40,601 nt of DNA from Saprospiraceae bacterium (GTDB taxonomy: Bacteria; Bacteroidota; Bacteroidia; Chitinophagales; Saprospiraceae), in NCBI GenBank assembly GCA_021299835.1, contig JAJTER010000033.1:1-40601 (forward strand), written 5' to 3'. Below the pieces are notes generated by a model that made no database searches, was not told where the DNA came from, and saw only the letters and a program-made list of their open reading frames with translations. A program made the position numbers and the translations under genes. Positions 26,799 through 35,260 of the stretch are shown here, piece by piece (within the stretch, counting starts at the first letter, position 1; every line of letters begins with the position of its first letter).

Positions 26799-27899
26799 AT
26801 GGACTCATTCATGAAAAAGATTTATTTTGCCTTTCACTTTCTAAGAAAATTTACCCTGAGAAAGGCGCTAAATCTTTTTATCGTCTGGCTGTCATATCAA
26901 CTCACTATGCTCTTTAAAAAACCCATTCATTGGGGAAATGTGGTTTCGTTGTCTATTGAACCTACTACCGCCTGTAATCTGCGTTGTCCAGAATGCCCCA
27001 GTGGACTCAGGCAATTTTCCAGGGAAACGGGAACCCTTAAAATCGATTTTTTTAGAAAAACAATTGACGAGGTTTATAAGGATTTGTCCTTCCTTATCTT
27101 TTATTTTCAAGGGGAACCTTACCTCAATCCTAATTTCCTGGAAATGGTTGCTTATGCCAATAAAAAGAACATATTTACAATTACCTCAACCAATGCTCAT
27201 TTTTTGTCGCCTGAGGTGGCAAGAAAAACGGTCTTGTCTGGTTTGGACAGATTGATTATTTCTATAGATGGAACAAGCCAGGAGGTTTATGAACAATACC
27301 GAAAAGCAGGTAAACTGGCCAATGTTCTCGAAGGTACTAAAAATATGGTTGCAGCCAGAAAATCACTGGGGGTAAACCATCCGGAGATTTTTTTTCAATT
27401 TCTGGTCGTAAAACCTAACGAACACCAAATGGAGGAGGTAAAGGTACTGGCGAAATCAATGGAGGTGGATGGGGTGCTTTTCAAGTCGGCTCAGGTGAAT
27501 GATTTTGAAAATGGCAATCCCCTGATTCCTTCCATCACTCGGTTTTCCCGTTATAAGGAAGTGGGACCTGGTAAATTTGAAATTAAAAATAAACTGAAAA
27601 ACCAATGTTGGAAATTATGGCATGGTTCCGTCATTACCTGGAATGGCCTGGTCGTTCCTTGTTGTTTCGATAAAGATGCAAAATATGTCATGGGCAACCT
27701 GAATGAGCATTCCTTTAAGGAAATCTGGACCAAAAATGCTTTTCTTTCCTTTAGAAGGCAACTGGTGAATAACAGAAAAAAAATCGATATCTGTCAAAAT
27801 TGTACCGAAGGGTGTAGTAAAGATAATGCGCTTTTTTCCTCCGGCGTATTCACATTCGTCAATCCCTCAGGATCAAAAGCAGTTACTAAAGATATATGA
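26799..27899 (+). CDS. Radical SAM/SPASM domain protein
   Basis: The protein has 366 residues. The radical SAM cluster motif is CNLRCPEC near residue 59-66 (CxxxCxxC), with a GEP segment (FQGEPYLN) near residue 105 and ISIDG near 153. A C-terminal SPASM-type auxiliary cluster is supplied by VVPCCFDKDAKY plus ICQNCTEGC near residues 286-345. The N-terminal 35 residues are basic and hydrophobic. SPASM enzymes modify peptides, proteins or small molecules; this subgroup is unassigned. The ATG begins at the base directly after the OmpA stop (TAAATG), so translation is probably coupled; an alternative ATG is at 26811. The last 106 bp overlap the convergent mobA gene. Confidence 0.93.
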   Translation: MDSFMKKIYFAFHFLRKFTLRKALNLFIVWLSYQLTMLFKKPIHWGNVVSLSIEPTTACNLRCPECPSGLRQFSRETGTLKIDFFRKTIDEVYKDLSFLIFYFQGEPYLNPNFLEMVAYANKKNIFTITSTNAHFLSPEVARKTVLSGLDRLIISIDGTSQEVYEQYRKAGKLANVLEGTKNMVAARKSLGVNHPEIFFQFLVVKPNEHQMEEVKVLAKSMEVDGVLFKSAQVNDFENGNPLIPSITRFSRYKEVGPGKFEIKNKLKNQCWKLWHGSVITWNGLVVPCCFDKDAKYVMGNLNEHSFKEIWTKNAFLSFRRQLVNNRKKIDICQNCTEGCSKDNALFSSGVFTFVNPSGSKAVTKDI

Positions 27900-28387
27900 T
27901 TATTATTTAATATATTTAATAGGCTATAATTACCTTCTTTATATTGCTGTTCCAGGAGGGGGAATGCAGAGGGTTCCCAAATGCCAATCAAAGGTTCAGG
28001 AAAATCATGATTGGAAGATTTAAAAACGGTGGCAATGCCTTGTGCATCTCTTTCTTTTAACAGTTGCGCTATATTTTTCACAGAAAATAGGGGCAAATCA
28101 CAAGGAATAACCAACCAGGCTGCATTTGGATGCGTTAAAAAAGCAGAAATCAAGCCACTCATTGGACCTTTGGAAGGGACAAGATCAAATAAAGGATTGT
28201 ATCCATCCAGGTTTTCTGATAATTGATCTTCCTGACAGGAGATATATGTATTTTCGCAAAAGGGGGCTATCAATTTCGCCAAATAGATACGGTGTTCCAA
28301 TCCAAAGTAGGAAATGAGACCTTTATCTTCTCCCATTCTGGTACTTTTGCCACCTGCAAGAACCAATCCGTATAGCGGATATTCCAT
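27794..28387 (-). CDS. mobA: Molybdenum cofactor guanylyltransferase
   Basis: The protein has 197 residues. It attaches GMP from GTP to molybdopterin, making the guanine dinucleotide cofactor used by DMSO-reductase/formate-dehydrogenase-type enzymes. The nucleotide loop LAGGKSTRMGEDKG is at residues 10-23. GPMSGLISAF near 73-82 and IPCDLPLF near 94-101 (metal-binding Asp) are typical, and the C-terminus has LTNVNTPEE. The start codon directly follows the moaC stop with no gap. A dinucleotide-cofactor enzyme (the FdhF/YdeP-type protein) is in the same operon, which matches MobA's product. Its 3' end overlaps the radical SAM gene by 106 bp on the other strand. Confidence 0.95.
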   Translation of the reverse strand: MEYPLYGLVLAGGKSTRMGEDKGLISYFGLEHRIYLAKLIAPFCENTYISCQEDQLSENLDGYNPLFDLVPSKGPMSGLISAFLTHPNAAWLVIPCDLPLFSVKNIAQLLKERDAQGIATVFKSSNHDFPEPLIGIWEPSAFPLLEQQYKEGNYSLLNILNNNHISLVTAFDPEGLTNVNTPEEKSALSLLHPSVQF

Positions 28388-28867
28388 TTAACCTTCCTTT
28401 GAGATATAAGACGATTTACCTCCTGTTTTTGAAAGAAGGCTAATTTCTTTAATCATCATTTCCTGAGAAAGGGCTTTGCACATATCATAAATGGTGAGTG
28501 CGGCAATGCTTGCCCCGGTAAGCGCCTCCATTTCAACGCCCGTTTTTCCTGATACCTTGACGGTGCAATCAATCCATATTTCACTTTCCCCCTGTACATA
28601 AATATTTACATCACATTTTTCAATGGGAAGAATATGGCATAATGGAATCAAATCTGCTGTTTTTTTTACCCCCATGATACCCGCCAGCATAGCGGTTTGA
28701 AATACAGCACCTTTTTTGGTTTTAAAATTATTTTCTATTAAAAAAGGCATAATATTCGGGGGCATATAAATTTTTGCCCTGGCTACCGCTTCGCGTTGGG
28801 TGACTGATTTGTCACTCACATCAACCATATTTGGATTATCATGATCGTCAAGATGGGAAAAGGACAT
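28388..28867 (-). CDS. moaC: Cyclic pyranopterin monophosphate synthase
   Basis: The protein has 159 residues from the ATG at 28867, the normal MoaC length. The longer open frame back to 28969 would overlap moeA and has no conserved sequence. It converts the MoaA product (3',8-cyclo-7,8-dihydro-GTP) into cyclic pyranopterin monophosphate. Signature segments are MVDVSDKSVTQREAVA near residue 14-29, KTADLIPLCHILPI near 73-86 and KTGVEMEALTGASIA near 115-129. The gene lies 10 bp after moeA and abuts mobA, so it is an internal operon member. Confidence 0.96.
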   Translation of the reverse strand: MSFSHLDDHDNPNMVDVSDKSVTQREAVARAKIYMPPNIMPFLIENNFKTKKGAVFQTAMLAGIMGVKKTADLIPLCHILPIEKCDVNIYVQGESEIWIDCTVKVSGKTGVEMEALTGASIAALTIYDMCKALSQEMMIKEISLLSKTGGKSSYISKEG

Positions 28868-28877
28868 AAACGAAAGA

Positions 28878-30083
28878 TTAGTTTTGTAATTTAAATGGCC
28901 AGAAAGTGAAAAATTGCCCGGCTTGAAATTCAGTTTCATTTTCAGGTAATTCAATGAATCCATCGGCATCTAATAAATTGGCAAAATCACCGGAGCCATT
29001 TCCTGGCAGTGGATAGGCCTCTAAAATAGGTGTTTCTGGGTTAGTTGTTAATTTTACAGGCACAAAAAACGTCAGAGGGGCATTAAAAACTATAGTTTTC
29101 AACAATTTGACTTTCGGTTGAATGGAATGTGCTAAACTTAAGCTTTCTTTTAACCACGGAATTAGGTATCGAGTGACACAAAGCAGGGTAGATACGGGAT
29201 TACCGGGAAGGGCAAAGACCCGGGTTTTCTCGTTGGATCCAAAAAAGAATGGTTTTCCGGGTCGCTGGGAAACCTTATGAAAAAACGACTGTATGCCTGC
29301 CTCTTTTAATGCTTTAGGAATATAGTCGAATTTACCAGCCGACACGCCTCCACTTAGTACAATCAGGTCGTAATTATCGAGGAGTTCTTTTATTTTATGT
29401 TGAACATATTCTTCATTATCAGGCAAGTGAATCATTTCAGCTGCAATCCCCCATTTTTTTAAAAAGCTAAAAATGGCATAACTATTCGAAATTCTTATCT
29501 GATGTGAAGCGGGAATTTCTGAAACAGGAACCAGTTCATCTCCAGTGGAAACGATGACCGTTTTTGGATATTGCAGCACTTTTAAGGTAGATTTTCCCAC
29601 CGATGCGGCAACGCTCAATTCAACAGGACCTAGTAATACCCCTTTTTTCATTAAGACAGTACCAGCAGCTTTATCGGAACCACAGAGGTGAATATTCTGA
29701 AATGGTTCTACCTGTTGGATATTAACGCTAGCCGTTCCCTCCGAAATCGTAATATCTTCGACACGGATAACCACATCTGTATTTTCGGGTAAAATAGCGC
29801 CGGTCATAACTTCTACACAATGCCTTTCATTCAATAGCCGATAAGGTTCATCCCCGGCGGCTTGTACTTTTTCAATGGGGAAATCTCTTGTTCCTGTGGA
29901 AAAGGTATTAAAACGAATGGCTATTCCGTCCATGGTAACCCTATTGAATGGTGGGAATGGCCTGTCAGCCAAAATATTCTCATCGAGAACCCTTCCCAAA
30001 GCTTCGATTAATGGAACCTCAGTACTTTTTAAGCTCAATTTATTGGCAAGTACGAGCTGATAAGCCTCTGTTACAGTAATCAT
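28878..30083 (-). CDS. moeA: Molybdopterin molybdenumtransferase
   Basis: The protein has 401 residues, normal for MoeA. It inserts molybdate into adenylylated molybdopterin. Conserved blocks are PPFNRVTMDGIAI near residue 44-56, EVMTGAILPENTDVVI near 90-105, VSTGDEL near 178, LSGGVSAGKFDY near 245, QRPGKPFFFG near 275, and ALPGNPVSTLLC near 293. The short C-terminal beta domain is present. The ATG overlaps the stop of the FdhF/YdeP-type gene by 4 bp, a sign of coupled translation of the cofactor inserter with its likely client. Confidence 0.96.
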   Translation of the reverse strand: MITVTEAYQLVLANKLSLKSTEVPLIEALGRVLDENILADRPFPPFNRVTMDGIAIRFNTFSTGTRDFPIEKVQAAGDEPYRLLNERHCVEVMTGAILPENTDVVIRVEDITISEGTASVNIQQVEPFQNIHLCGSDKAAGTVLMKKGVLLGPVELSVAASVGKSTLKVLQYPKTVIVSTGDELVPVSEIPASHQIRISNSYAIFSFLKKWGIAAEMIHLPDNEEYVQHKIKELLDNYDLIVLSGGVSAGKFDYIPKALKEAGIQSFFHKVSQRPGKPFFFGSNEKTRVFALPGNPVSTLLCVTRYLIPWLKESLSLAHSIQPKVKLLKTIVFNAPLTFFVPVKLTTNPETPILEAYPLPGNGSGDFANLLDADGFIELPENETEFQAGQFFTFWPFKLQN

Positions 30084-32353
30084 GTAGTGGGTGAAACCGT
30101 TATTATGGATGATTTATATATAGGGGTTTGACTGGTTTTAGCCGTGTGCTGGATGGAAATAAGGGCATTGGCCTCAGGAAAATAGGTAGCAATACATCCT
30201 TTTGGAATGGGATATGGAACAACACTAAATCCAGATAATTGAAGCGTGTCAGGTGAAAAAGGGTTAGAAAGATTCACCTTTTGTTTCGATTTTAATCCTA
30301 ATGCATCCATATCTTTTTTATTCATCATGACTATTTGTCGGTCATTTTTAATGCCTCGGTACCGGTCGATCAAACCATAAATGGAGGTATTAAATTGGTC
30401 ATGACTTCGAATGGTCATCATTCGGAATGATCTTTCTGGCAAAGAAAGGTTAGGCACCTCATTAATCGTAAACTGAGCCTTTCCGGAAGGGGTTGGAAAG
30501 GTTTTTTCCCTTAGAGAATTAGGTAAAATAAAGCCTCCTTTTTTTCGTAACCGGGTATTAAAATCTTGAAAACCAGGTATTACCTTCTCAATGACTTCCC
30601 TGACTTCATCATAATTAGCAGCCCATGATTTCCATAAAGTTTTAGTCTCCGTCAGGGTATGTCGGGCAATGCCTGCTACTATGTCGGGTTCGCTTTTAAG
30701 ATGAGGAGAACAAGGGGGCAATACTCCTTTAGAGGATTGTACGATACCCATCGCATTTTCCGTACTCACTACCTGAACATTTCCATTGGACTCATCCTTT
30801 TCTGAACGAGCGAGGCAAGGGAGCATAAGTGCCGTTTCTCCGGTTTCGAGATGACTTCTGTTTAATTTGGTTGAAATTTGAACCGTTAATTTACACTTTT
30901 GTAGTGCCCTGGCAGTAAATGAGGTATCGGGCGCAGCATTCGCTAAGTTTCCTCCCAAGCTAACAAATACCTTTGCTTTACCTATTTTCATAGCCTTTAT
31001 GGCTTCAACAACGGTGTAACCCGGTTTTTCTGGTGGGGCAAAACCTGCTGTTTCCTTTAAATTTTTCAGGAATAATGCGGAGGGTGCTTCTGTAATACCC
31101 ATGGTCCTGTCTCCTTGTACATTGCTATGCCCACGAACGGGGCAAGGCCCGGAACCTTCCTTTCCGAAAGCTCCTTTCACAAGAAGTAGATTTATGACTT
31201 CCTGAATATTTTCAACGGCATTTTCATGTTGCGTTAAACCCATAGACCAACAGATAATCATCTTTTCTGATTTCCGGATCATCTCTGCTGCTTGTTTAAT
31301 CAGCGCCCTTTCCACACCCGAAGCATCGGCAAGAGTATTAAAATCTTGTTGCAACAAATGATTGGCAAAGGCTTCATACCCTTCCGTGTTTTCATAGATA
31401 AAAGGGATGTCAAAAGCAGCATCAGGCCTTTTCCTTTCTTCATAAAACAGGAGCTGAAGGATGGCTTTCAACAGTGGTACATCTCCATTGATGGTAACAG
31501 GTAAATATAAATCGCTGAGAATGGTTCCTTTACCAAAAACCTTTAATAGTTTTTTTGGATTTTTAAAAGCCGAGAGACCTGCTTCGGGAATAGGATTAAT
31601 ACTGATGATTTTCCCTCCATTCTTTTTGCATTTTTCTAAAGACGTTAGCATTCTTGGGTGATTACTCCCCGGATTTTGTCCTAAAATGATAACCAGATCT
31701 GTTTTTTCAAAATCATTCAGCGTAACGCTTCCCTTAGAAACGCCAATCGTTTTCATCATAGCTTTGGCTGACGACTCATGGCATAAATGGGAACAATCGG
31801 GTAGATTATTCGTGCCAAATTCCCGGGCAAACCATTGATACATAAAGGCAGCTTCGTTGCTGGTTCTGCCGGAAGTATAAAAAACAGCCTCATCGGGCGA
31901 AGAAAGGGATTTTAGATTTTTAGCAATTAAGGCAAAGGCTTCTTCCCAGGCAATGGAAGTGTAATGCGTGGCGCCAGGTAACTTTACCATGGGTTCGCCA
32001 ATTCTGCCTAATTTCCCAAGTTCCATTTCCGTTTTGCTCTTCAATTCATCAATGGCATGATTTTTAAAAAAATCGGCATAGATCGTTTTTGAATCAGCTT
32101 CCGTGGCTATGGCCTTTATGCCATTTTCACAATACTCTCCAAAGGGGGTTCTTTCATCGTCAGGGTCGGGCCAGGCACATCCCGGACAATCAAACCCATC
32201 AAATTGATTCATTTTCCGCATGACGCGAGTCGATTTCCCCGGACCTAAGTCAAAAAGACCCATGTTTAACGTAGATAGAATAGCAGGTAATCCTACAGAA
32301 GATTTTTTTATACTCCCCAAACCCGGACCTTTTTCTTTGTTAATTTTTGACAT
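30080..32353 (-). CDS. FdhF/YdeP-family molybdopterin oxidoreductase
   Basis: The protein has 757 residues from the ATG at 32353; the open frame extends 37 codons further upstream over moaA's 3' end without conserved sequence. Near the N-terminus is FDCPGCAWPDPDDER, typical of the YdeP branch of formate-dehydrogenase-like enzymes. Further on are WEEAFALIAKNL, FYTSGRTSNEAAF, PDCSHLCHESSAKAM and ILGQNPGSNHPRML, the cofactor-binding core, then GHSNVQGDRTMGI near residue 445. The usual four-cysteine N-terminal Fe-S motif of true formate dehydrogenases is not seen, and no Tat signal is present, so it is cytoplasmic. The C-terminal MopB domain includes HDQFNTSIYG. E. coli YdeP is linked to acid tolerance, but its reaction is uncertain. 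It is placed between moaA and moeA. Confidence 0.94.
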   Translation of the reverse strand: MSKINKEKGPGLGSIKKSSVGLPAILSTLNMGLFDLGPGKSTRVMRKMNQFDGFDCPGCAWPDPDDERTPFGEYCENGIKAIATEADSKTIYADFFKNHAIDELKSKTEMELGKLGRIGEPMVKLPGATHYTSIAWEEAFALIAKNLKSLSSPDEAVFYTSGRTSNEAAFMYQWFAREFGTNNLPDCSHLCHESSAKAMMKTIGVSKGSVTLNDFEKTDLVIILGQNPGSNHPRMLTSLEKCKKNGGKIISINPIPEAGLSAFKNPKKLLKVFGKGTILSDLYLPVTINGDVPLLKAILQLLFYEERKRPDAAFDIPFIYENTEGYEAFANHLLQQDFNTLADASGVERALIKQAAEMIRKSEKMIICWSMGLTQHENAVENIQEVINLLLVKGAFGKEGSGPCPVRGHSNVQGDRTMGITEAPSALFLKNLKETAGFAPPEKPGYTVVEAIKAMKIGKAKVFVSLGGNLANAAPDTSFTARALQKCKLTVQISTKLNRSHLETGETALMLPCLARSEKDESNGNVQVVSTENAMGIVQSSKGVLPPCSPHLKSEPDIVAGIARHTLTETKTLWKSWAANYDEVREVIEKVIPGFQDFNTRLRKKGGFILPNSLREKTFPTPSGKAQFTINEVPNLSLPERSFRMMTIRSHDQFNTSIYGLIDRYRGIKNDRQIVMMNKKDMDALGLKSKQKVNLSNPFSPDTLQLSGFSVVPYPIPKGCIATYFPEANALISIQHTAKTSQTPIYKSSIITVSPTT

Positions 32354-32394
32354 TTGAAATAGCTGAAATTTTTGCTCGCGAAAATAACATAATT

Positions 32395-33393
32395 CTAACC
32401 GCCAATGGTTGACATCGACTCTGTGGCAGGAAAAAAGGCTTCCCTGTTTTTTTCTGCCTCCCAACCATCTTTTGCTCTATGGGAAAAACTTTGTTTGAGT
32501 GCGCCTTTAATTTGATCGTCTGTAGCATCATTGCGCATTAAATCCCGAAGATTAAATACCCCATGATCATATAAACAAGTTTTTAATGTGCCTTGTGGCG
32601 TAATTCTTATCCTGTTACAAGTGCCACAAAAGGTTCGACTGTAAGCAGCGATGATACCGATATCTCCCTTATAACCCGGAATCTTATAATTACTTGACGT
32701 GGAATACCTTGGGTCTTCCAATTTTGATAAAGTAGGAAATTTCTCTTTTATATAGTTTAAAATATTAATATGATTCCACTGAAGGTGCTCGTAATGACTA
32801 CCTGTCCCATTAAATGGCATTTCTTCAATAAATCGGACACTTACGGGCGTGTTTTTAGTAAGTTCACAAAGGGGAATCAGATCATCTATGTTCTTATTGG
32901 CCATAACCACCGCATTTATTTTCGTTGGGATACCATGATGAATTAAAGCCTCCAGTGTATTATAAACCGTTGAAAACAAATCTCTTCTGGTGATTTCAAA
33001 AAAACGGGCAGCATCCAAAGTGTCTAAGGATAAATTGACCGATTTAATACCTAAGCGTTTCAGTTCCGGAATAATATCTGCCGTATGGGTTCCATTGGTC
33101 GTGATATGGATTTCCTTCAGATGGGGTAAAGTATGAATACTTTCTATGAATTTCATGATATCCTTTCTCACAAAAGGTTCACCTCCGGTAATTCTTAACT
33201 TGGAAATACCTAGTTCCGTGAGGATTTTGGTCAGTCTTTCTAATTCCTCAAATTGCAATAATTCTTTTTTGGGCATATATTGAATGCCTTCCTCTGGCAT
33301 ACAATAAAAGCATCGTAGATTACAGCGATCGGTTACTGCAATGCGCGCATAATTTATGATTCTTCCGTGATTATCAAAAATAGATTCGGTCAT
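32395..33393 (-). CDS. moaA: GTP 3',8-cyclase
   Basis: The protein has 332 residues from the ATG at 33393, chosen over the longer frame to 33537 because that would overlap the upstream esterase-like gene and MoaA homology starts at IFDNHGR. It carries out the first radical SAM step of molybdenum cofactor synthesis. The N-terminal cluster is CNLRCFYC (Cys24, 28, 31). The C-terminal cluster is FCGTCNRIRIT plus a Cys in LKTCLYDHG. The protein ends in the conserved Gly-Gly tail (MSTIGG), essential for activity in the family. It heads the moa part of the operon, 8 bp after the esterase-like gene and 41 bp before the molybdoenzyme. Confidence 0.96.
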   Translation of the reverse strand: MTESIFDNHGRIINYARIAVTDRCNLRCFYCMPEEGIQYMPKKELLQFEELERLTKILTELGISKLRITGGEPFVRKDIMKFIESIHTLPHLKEIHITTNGTHTADIIPELKRLGIKSVNLSLDTLDAARFFEITRRDLFSTVYNTLEALIHHGIPTKINAVVMANKNIDDLIPLCELTKNTPVSVRFIEEMPFNGTGSHYEHLQWNHINILNYIKEKFPTLSKLEDPRYSTSSNYKIPGYKGDIGIIAAYSRTFCGTCNRIRITPQGTLKTCLYDHGVFNLRDLMRNDATDDQIKGALKQSFSHRAKDGWEAEKNREAFFPATESMSTIGG

Positions 33394-33401
33394 ATTGGTA
33401 T

Positions 33402-35123
33402 TTAATAGCGCCACGATGTTAGATCGACGTTTTTTGGCGCTGATTTTAGAATTCTGGCAGTCCATTTTGGAATGAACATCTGATGGTAACGGAGGCGGGA
33501 AATATAATTTGGTTGGGTATGATCCCCATTCCAGCAATGTTCGGCCCTGTCGCCGTAGTCAACTTCTCCGTCATAATGAGGATTTTTAGTTTCCTCTAAA
33601 ATTTGTTCTGTAAAATAAACCGCATTATTCAGGTAAAAATTATCCATATCACCACAATAGATATAAATTTTACCTTTCCAATCCTTACCATGTTTCGGCC
33701 AGTCACGCTTTAAAATATAGGATAAGTCATAATTTTCCTTCCAATATTGGGCCACTTCAGGAAAAATCTCACCACTATATTTATCCCAGATTCTCTTTGG
33801 GTACCCATCTTCTCCAACGGGAGAATACACTGCTTCCCATATATCCCACTGTTGTCCAGACCTTGTTTTGGTTCCTAAGGCCAATTCCCTGTGGTTAGCT
33901 TCCTGAATAGTGGCAGAAATACGACCCAGGGAATCTCTGTGTGCGGGACGGGGAGTTTGCTTATAATCAGAGGCTATAAAATAGGCATTTTTATCTTCGT
34001 ATAAGTTAAAAACGGTATTTGCCCTGAAATCAATTGGGTCGGGACAAGCCGCATAACAACCATTATATTCTGTTGGATATTTTACCTGGACGGCAAGTGC
34101 TTCCCAACCCCCTGTTGAACCACCATAAGTGAAACGCGCCCATCCTTCTCCAATGCCACGATACATTTTTTCAATGTAAGGAATTAATTCATAGGTGATT
34201 GCATCGCCATAAGGACCCAGATTTTCTGAATTAACAGCATAAGAATCGTCATAGAATGGATTCGCATGCTGTATTTCAATAGCTATGACGCGAGGGAAAT
34301 TTGGCCCTGTCCACTGTTTGTAAAACTTATAGGCTTCCTCTTGAACTATTCTGTTATAACAATCAACGCCAAATCGGGCGGAATATTCACATGGAATGGT
34401 CGTATCCGGCGGCGTAGTGCGGAAGCCACCAAAATCAGAGGGAAAATGTCCGTGATAAATGGCCAAAGGATATTTTGCCTTCGGATGGGTCTCCCAGCCT
34501 TCAGGTAAAAGGACGTGAGCACCCAGATACATGTCCCTTCCCCAGAACTTAGAAAGGAGTTCACTTTTTATCTTAACATGCTTCACATATTTGGTATCTT
34601 CCGGTTCTTTGATGGGTGGAATAATCTTGTCTAGCAACAACGAAATGATTCGGGCACTCCCCGGGTTAAATGTAATTTTTTGGGGGGTGGAATACAAGTT
34701 GCCAGGAGCTAGATTCCATTGCTGGCCTTCCCCTCTATCCATCGGTAATTTTACAATATGACCGTCCGCTTTCTTAAATGTTTCGTATTTGTGAAACAAA
34801 ACCTGCACATAATAATCTCCGGCAGGTACGTCAGATAAACTTTCTATGGGATAACCAAAAGCATTGGAGCCATCCACAACAATAGGTTTGCTTGCCTCCC
34901 ATTCTTCTACATCCATTCCAAAAACGAGTTGGGATTCGGGTCCGTCAACAATTTGAAAACGGGGTTCAGCCTTATCATTTTTCGAAAGCATAATCAATAA
35001 TCTGCCGTCCAGTTTCTCATTATTACCTTTATAGGTAACTGAAAAATATGGGGGTTTACCTTGGCCAAAAGAGGCGCTGAAAATAATCATACATAGGGTA
35101 AAGAGGTAAAATACTTTTCTCAT
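33402..35123 (-). CDS. Secreted alpha/beta-hydrolase, putative esterase
   Basis: The protein has 573 residues. A Sec signal peptide ends at SASFGQ (about residue 21). Residues 25-180 form an N-terminal beta-rich domain. The remainder is an alpha/beta-hydrolase of the putative-esterase (esterase D-like) type: LAIYHGHFPSDFGG, then the nucleophile elbow YGGSTGGWEAL with Ser near 336, and a late IYCGDMDNFYLNNAV region with a likely acid Asp. AEHCWNGDH near residue 540 supplies a candidate catalytic His. It probably cleaves an ester on a glycan or peptide in the periplasm. It is the first gene of the minus-strand run and lies only 8 bp before moaA, an odd neighbour for a secreted hydrolase. Confidence 0.85.
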   Translation of the reverse strand: MRKVFYLFTLCMIIFSASFGQGKPPYFSVTYKGNNEKLDGRLLIMLSKNDKAEPRFQIVDGPESQLVFGMDVEEWEASKPIVVDGSNAFGYPIESLSDVPAGDYYVQVLFHKYETFKKADGHIVKLPMDRGEGQQWNLAPGNLYSTPQKITFNPGSARIISLLLDKIIPPIKEPEDTKYVKHVKIKSELLSKFWGRDMYLGAHVLLPEGWETHPKAKYPLAIYHGHFPSDFGGFRTTPPDTTIPCEYSARFGVDCYNRIVQEEAYKFYKQWTGPNFPRVIAIEIQHANPFYDDSYAVNSENLGPYGDAITYELIPYIEKMYRGIGEGWARFTYGGSTGGWEALAVQVKYPTEYNGCYAACPDPIDFRANTVFNLYEDKNAYFIASDYKQTPRPAHRDSLGRISATIQEANHRELALGTKTRSGQQWDIWEAVYSPVGEDGYPKRIWDKYSGEIFPEVAQYWKENYDLSYILKRDWPKHGKDWKGKIYIYCGDMDNFYLNNAVYFTEQILEETKNPHYDGEVDYGDRAEHCWNGDHTQPNYISRLRYHQMFIPKWTARILKSAPKNVDLTSWRY

Positions 35124-35147
35124 TTCATCTGATTTTTATGAAAATGT

Positions 35148-35155
35148 TACCTTTG
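35148..35155 (+). promoter_or_regulatory. Candidate distal -7 element upstream of the DUF5916 gene
   Basis: TACCTTTG followed by CGGGG is a close match to Bacteroidota promoters (TAnnTTTG), 105 bp before the DUF5916 ATG. It may act with a second element at 35227. Confidence 0.42.
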
Positions 35156-35226
35156 CGGGGATTGTTTAAAATTAATACTATTTAGGAATATTAGCGTACT
35201 TTTTAAACTATTACCTTTTTTGAATG

Positions 35227-35234
35227 TACTTTTG
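35227..35234 (+). promoter_or_regulatory. Candidate proximal -7 element of the DUF5916 gene
   Basis: TACTTTTG matches TAnnTTTG exactly and lies 26 bp before the ATG at 35261. The -33 region is T-rich without a clear TTTG. Confidence 0.52.
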
Positions 35235-35260
35235 TATTCTACTTTTCTGAAATTTTGAAT

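Noticed and set aside
28868-28969. Long moaC start at 28969
   Set aside because: It overlaps moeA, gives an over-long MoaC, and the extension is not MoaC-like; ATG 28867 gives the family length.
32354-32464. Longer start of the FdhF/YdeP-type gene
   Set aside because: The extra codons lie over the moaA 3' end and carry no family sequence.
33394-33537. Long moaA start at 33537
   Set aside because: It would overlap the esterase-like gene by 136 bp, and the added residues are a shadow of that gene; MoaA homology begins at the ATG 33393.
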